From Azoarcus sp. (lineage in GTDB: Bacteria > Pseudomonadota > Gammaproteobacteria > Burkholderiales > Rhodocyclaceae), in contig JALNWS010000097.1 of the NCBI GenBank assembly GCA_023230755.1, positions 1 through 15,093 on the forward strand: 15,093 bases of DNA, read 5' to 3'. Below, piece after piece: positions 14,105-15,093 of the stretch (its first letter is position 1; the number at the start of each line of letters is the position of its first letter). A program made the translations under genes and the position numbers. The notes beneath the pieces were generated by a model. The model was given only the letters and a program-made list of their open reading frames with translations. It was not told where the DNA came from and did not search any database.

Positions 14105-14767
14105 ATGCACAAGGCACTCTCTACACCTTCGCGCCGGTTCCGCACCTGGCTGGACATGCATCTGGTCGACCACGGCTGCGTGCGTGCGATCTACAACAAT
14201 TTCTATCCGCTTGGCGGCCGCATGTATCGCTGCAGCCAGCCCAGCCCGCGGCAGATTCGCAAGTACCGCGACCGTTACGGCATCCGCAGCATCATCAACC
14301 TGCGTGGCGTGCACGACTATGGCTCGTACTTCTATGAGGAAGAAGCCTGTACGCAACTCGGCATCACGCTGATCAGCGTCAAGCTGTATTCCCGCACTCC
14401 GCCCTCGGTGGTCGAGATACACCGCATGCGCGACATCTTCGCCAGCCTCGAGTACCCAGCCCTGATCCACTGCAAATCGGGCGCCGACCGCGCCGGGCTC
14501 GGCGCAGTGCTGTACCGCGTGCTGCACCTCGGCCACCCGGTGAGCGAAGCCGTCAGCGAACTGTCGTGGAAGTACGGCCACTCGAAGCGCGCCAAGACCG
14601 GGATCCTCGATTTCTTCTTTGCCACCTATCTGGCGTACAACGCGACCCATCCCATCACCTTCATCGACTGGGTCGACACCGTGTATGACGAACAGGCGCT
14701 CAAGGTGAGCTTTCGCGACGATGGCGTCACCAGCCTGATCGTGGACAAGGTGCTGCACCGCGAATGA
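14105..14767 (+). CDS. Dual-specificity-type (Cys-based) phosphatase coupled to msbA
   Basis: The 220-residue product has the Cys-phosphatase P-loop HCKSGADRAG, with nucleophile Cys123 and Arg129 (CX5R). Before it come YRCSQPSPRQIRKYRDRYGIRSIINLRG, the strand-loop typical of DSP/PTP-like bacterial phosphatases, and a segment VVEIHRMRDIFASLEYPALI leading into the P-loop. The Asp general acid is not obvious. There is no signal peptide, so it acts in the cytoplasm. The P-loop Lys resembles lipid phosphatases such as PTEN (HCKAGKGRTG) more than classical protein-Tyr phosphatases, so a lipid or sugar phosphate substrate is possible. The start at 14105 is chosen as the first ATG after the upstream stop. 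Its stop overlaps the msbA start as ATGA, so the two are translationally coupled. Confidence 0.82.
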   Translation: MHKALSTPSRRFRTWLDMHLVDHGCVRAIYNNFYPLGGRMYRCSQPSPRQIRKYRDRYGIRSIINLRGVHDYGSYFYEEEACTQLGITLISVKLYSRTPPSVVEIHRMRDIFASLEYPALIHCKSGADRAGLGAVLYRVLHLGHPVSEAVSELSWKYGHSKRAKTGILDFFFATYLAYNATHPITFIDWVDTVYDEQALKVSFRDDGVTSLIVDKVLHRE

Positions 14768-15093
14768 AGGACTCGCTTTCGCTCTACCGCCGCCTGCTCG
14801 GCACGCTGCGCCCGTATCGCAAGGTCGTGGTGCTGTCGGTGCTGGCCATGATTGCGGCCGCCTCGCTCGAGCCGGTGCTGCCTGCCCTGCTCAAACCCCT
14901 GATCGACGAGAGCCTGATCGGCAAGAACCATACGGCACAGTGGCAGATTCCGCTGTTCCTGATGCTGGCCTTTCTCGGCAAGGGCGTCGCCGAGTATGTC
15001 GCCAACGTCTCCAGCCAATGGATCGCCAACAAGGCCATCACCGACCTGCGCCAGGCGGTGTTTCGCCATCAGCTCCACTTGCCGCTGTCCGTG
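14764..15093 (+). CDS. msbA: Lipid A export ABC transporter MsbA, N-terminal part (cut by window edge)
   Basis: The first 110 codons lie in the window, beginning MKDSLSLYRRLLGTLRPYRK. The first transmembrane helix (about 21-42) leads to LPALLKPLIDESL, and a second (about 62-80) to EYVANVSSQWIANKAITDLRQAVFRHQLHLP. This pattern matches the MsbA start, where E. coli has LLKPLLDDGF and YVSSYCISWVSGKV. MsbA is the homodimeric ATP-driven flippase that moves lipid A-core from the inner to the outer leaflet. The ATPase domain is beyond the window. ATG at 14764 overlaps the phosphatase stop (ATGA). Placement beside heptosyl- and glycosyltransferases supports the MsbA call over other ABC exporters. Confidence 0.87.
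   Translation, partial: MKDSLSLYRRLLGTLRPYRKVVVLSVLAMIAAASLEPVLPALLKPLIDESLIGKNHTAQWQIPLFLMLAFLGKGVAEYVANVSSQWIANKAITDLRQAVFRHQLHLPLSV

Overview
The window is dense, GC-rich bacterial chromosome. It has tightly packed operons, a TAXI-type TRAP transporter, a zapA-linked 6S RNA, an IlvD close to E. coli length, a putative ornithine-lipid gene pair and an LPS-core/MsbA locus. Together these suggest a betaproteobacterium, most likely Rhodocyclales (Thauera/Azoarcus/Aromatoleum-like). The taxon is inferred from protein style and gene content, not from a search. No mobile element, CRISPR array, tRNA or rRNA was seen, and no gene stands out by base composition.

Layout. (1) 1-293, minus: N-terminal end of a TrkH-type potassium transporter, cut by the window edge. 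(2) 294-570: divergent intergenic region with an 11-bp tandem repeat, then a two-gene plus-strand operon (571-3653) for a TAXI solute-binding protein and a fused TRAP permease. Two perfect hairpins separate these genes. (3) 3667-3724: a hairpin and a bidirectional terminator shared with a convergent 6S RNA gene (about 3733-3915, minus). The 6S RNA follows zapA and a small ZapB-like coiled-coil gene on the same strand. (4) 4530-6380, minus: ilvD. (5) Divergent from ilvD, plus strand: an OlsB-like N-acyltransferase and a PlsC/OlsA-like acyltransferase. (6) 8219-9016, minus: apaH. (7) 9173-12401, minus: an overlapping operon of one GT9 heptosyltransferase-like and two GT4 glycosyltransferase genes. 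(8) 12613-15093, plus: an ArnT/PMT-like membrane glycosyltransferase, a dual-specificity-type phosphatase and the start of msbA. The phosphatase and msbA overlap as ATGA.

Working together. Regions 7 and 8 look like one divergently transcribed envelope locus: sugars are added to lipid A-core on the cytoplasmic side, MsbA flips it, and the polytopic glycosyltransferase may modify it on the periplasmic side. The acyltransferase pair probably makes a phosphorus-free aminolipid. ZapB-like protein, ZapA and 6S RNA form a growth and division cluster. The TRAP operon is a sodium-dependent uptake system of unknown substrate.

The less ordinary points are: the paired hairpins between the TRAP genes; two genes whose best promoter would give almost leaderless mRNAs; the acyltransferase with no convenient start codon; a GT4 enzyme with Gln in place of the second Glu of EX7E; and the PTEN-like P-loop phosphatase coupled to msbA. 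I found no clear evidence of a wholly new system.
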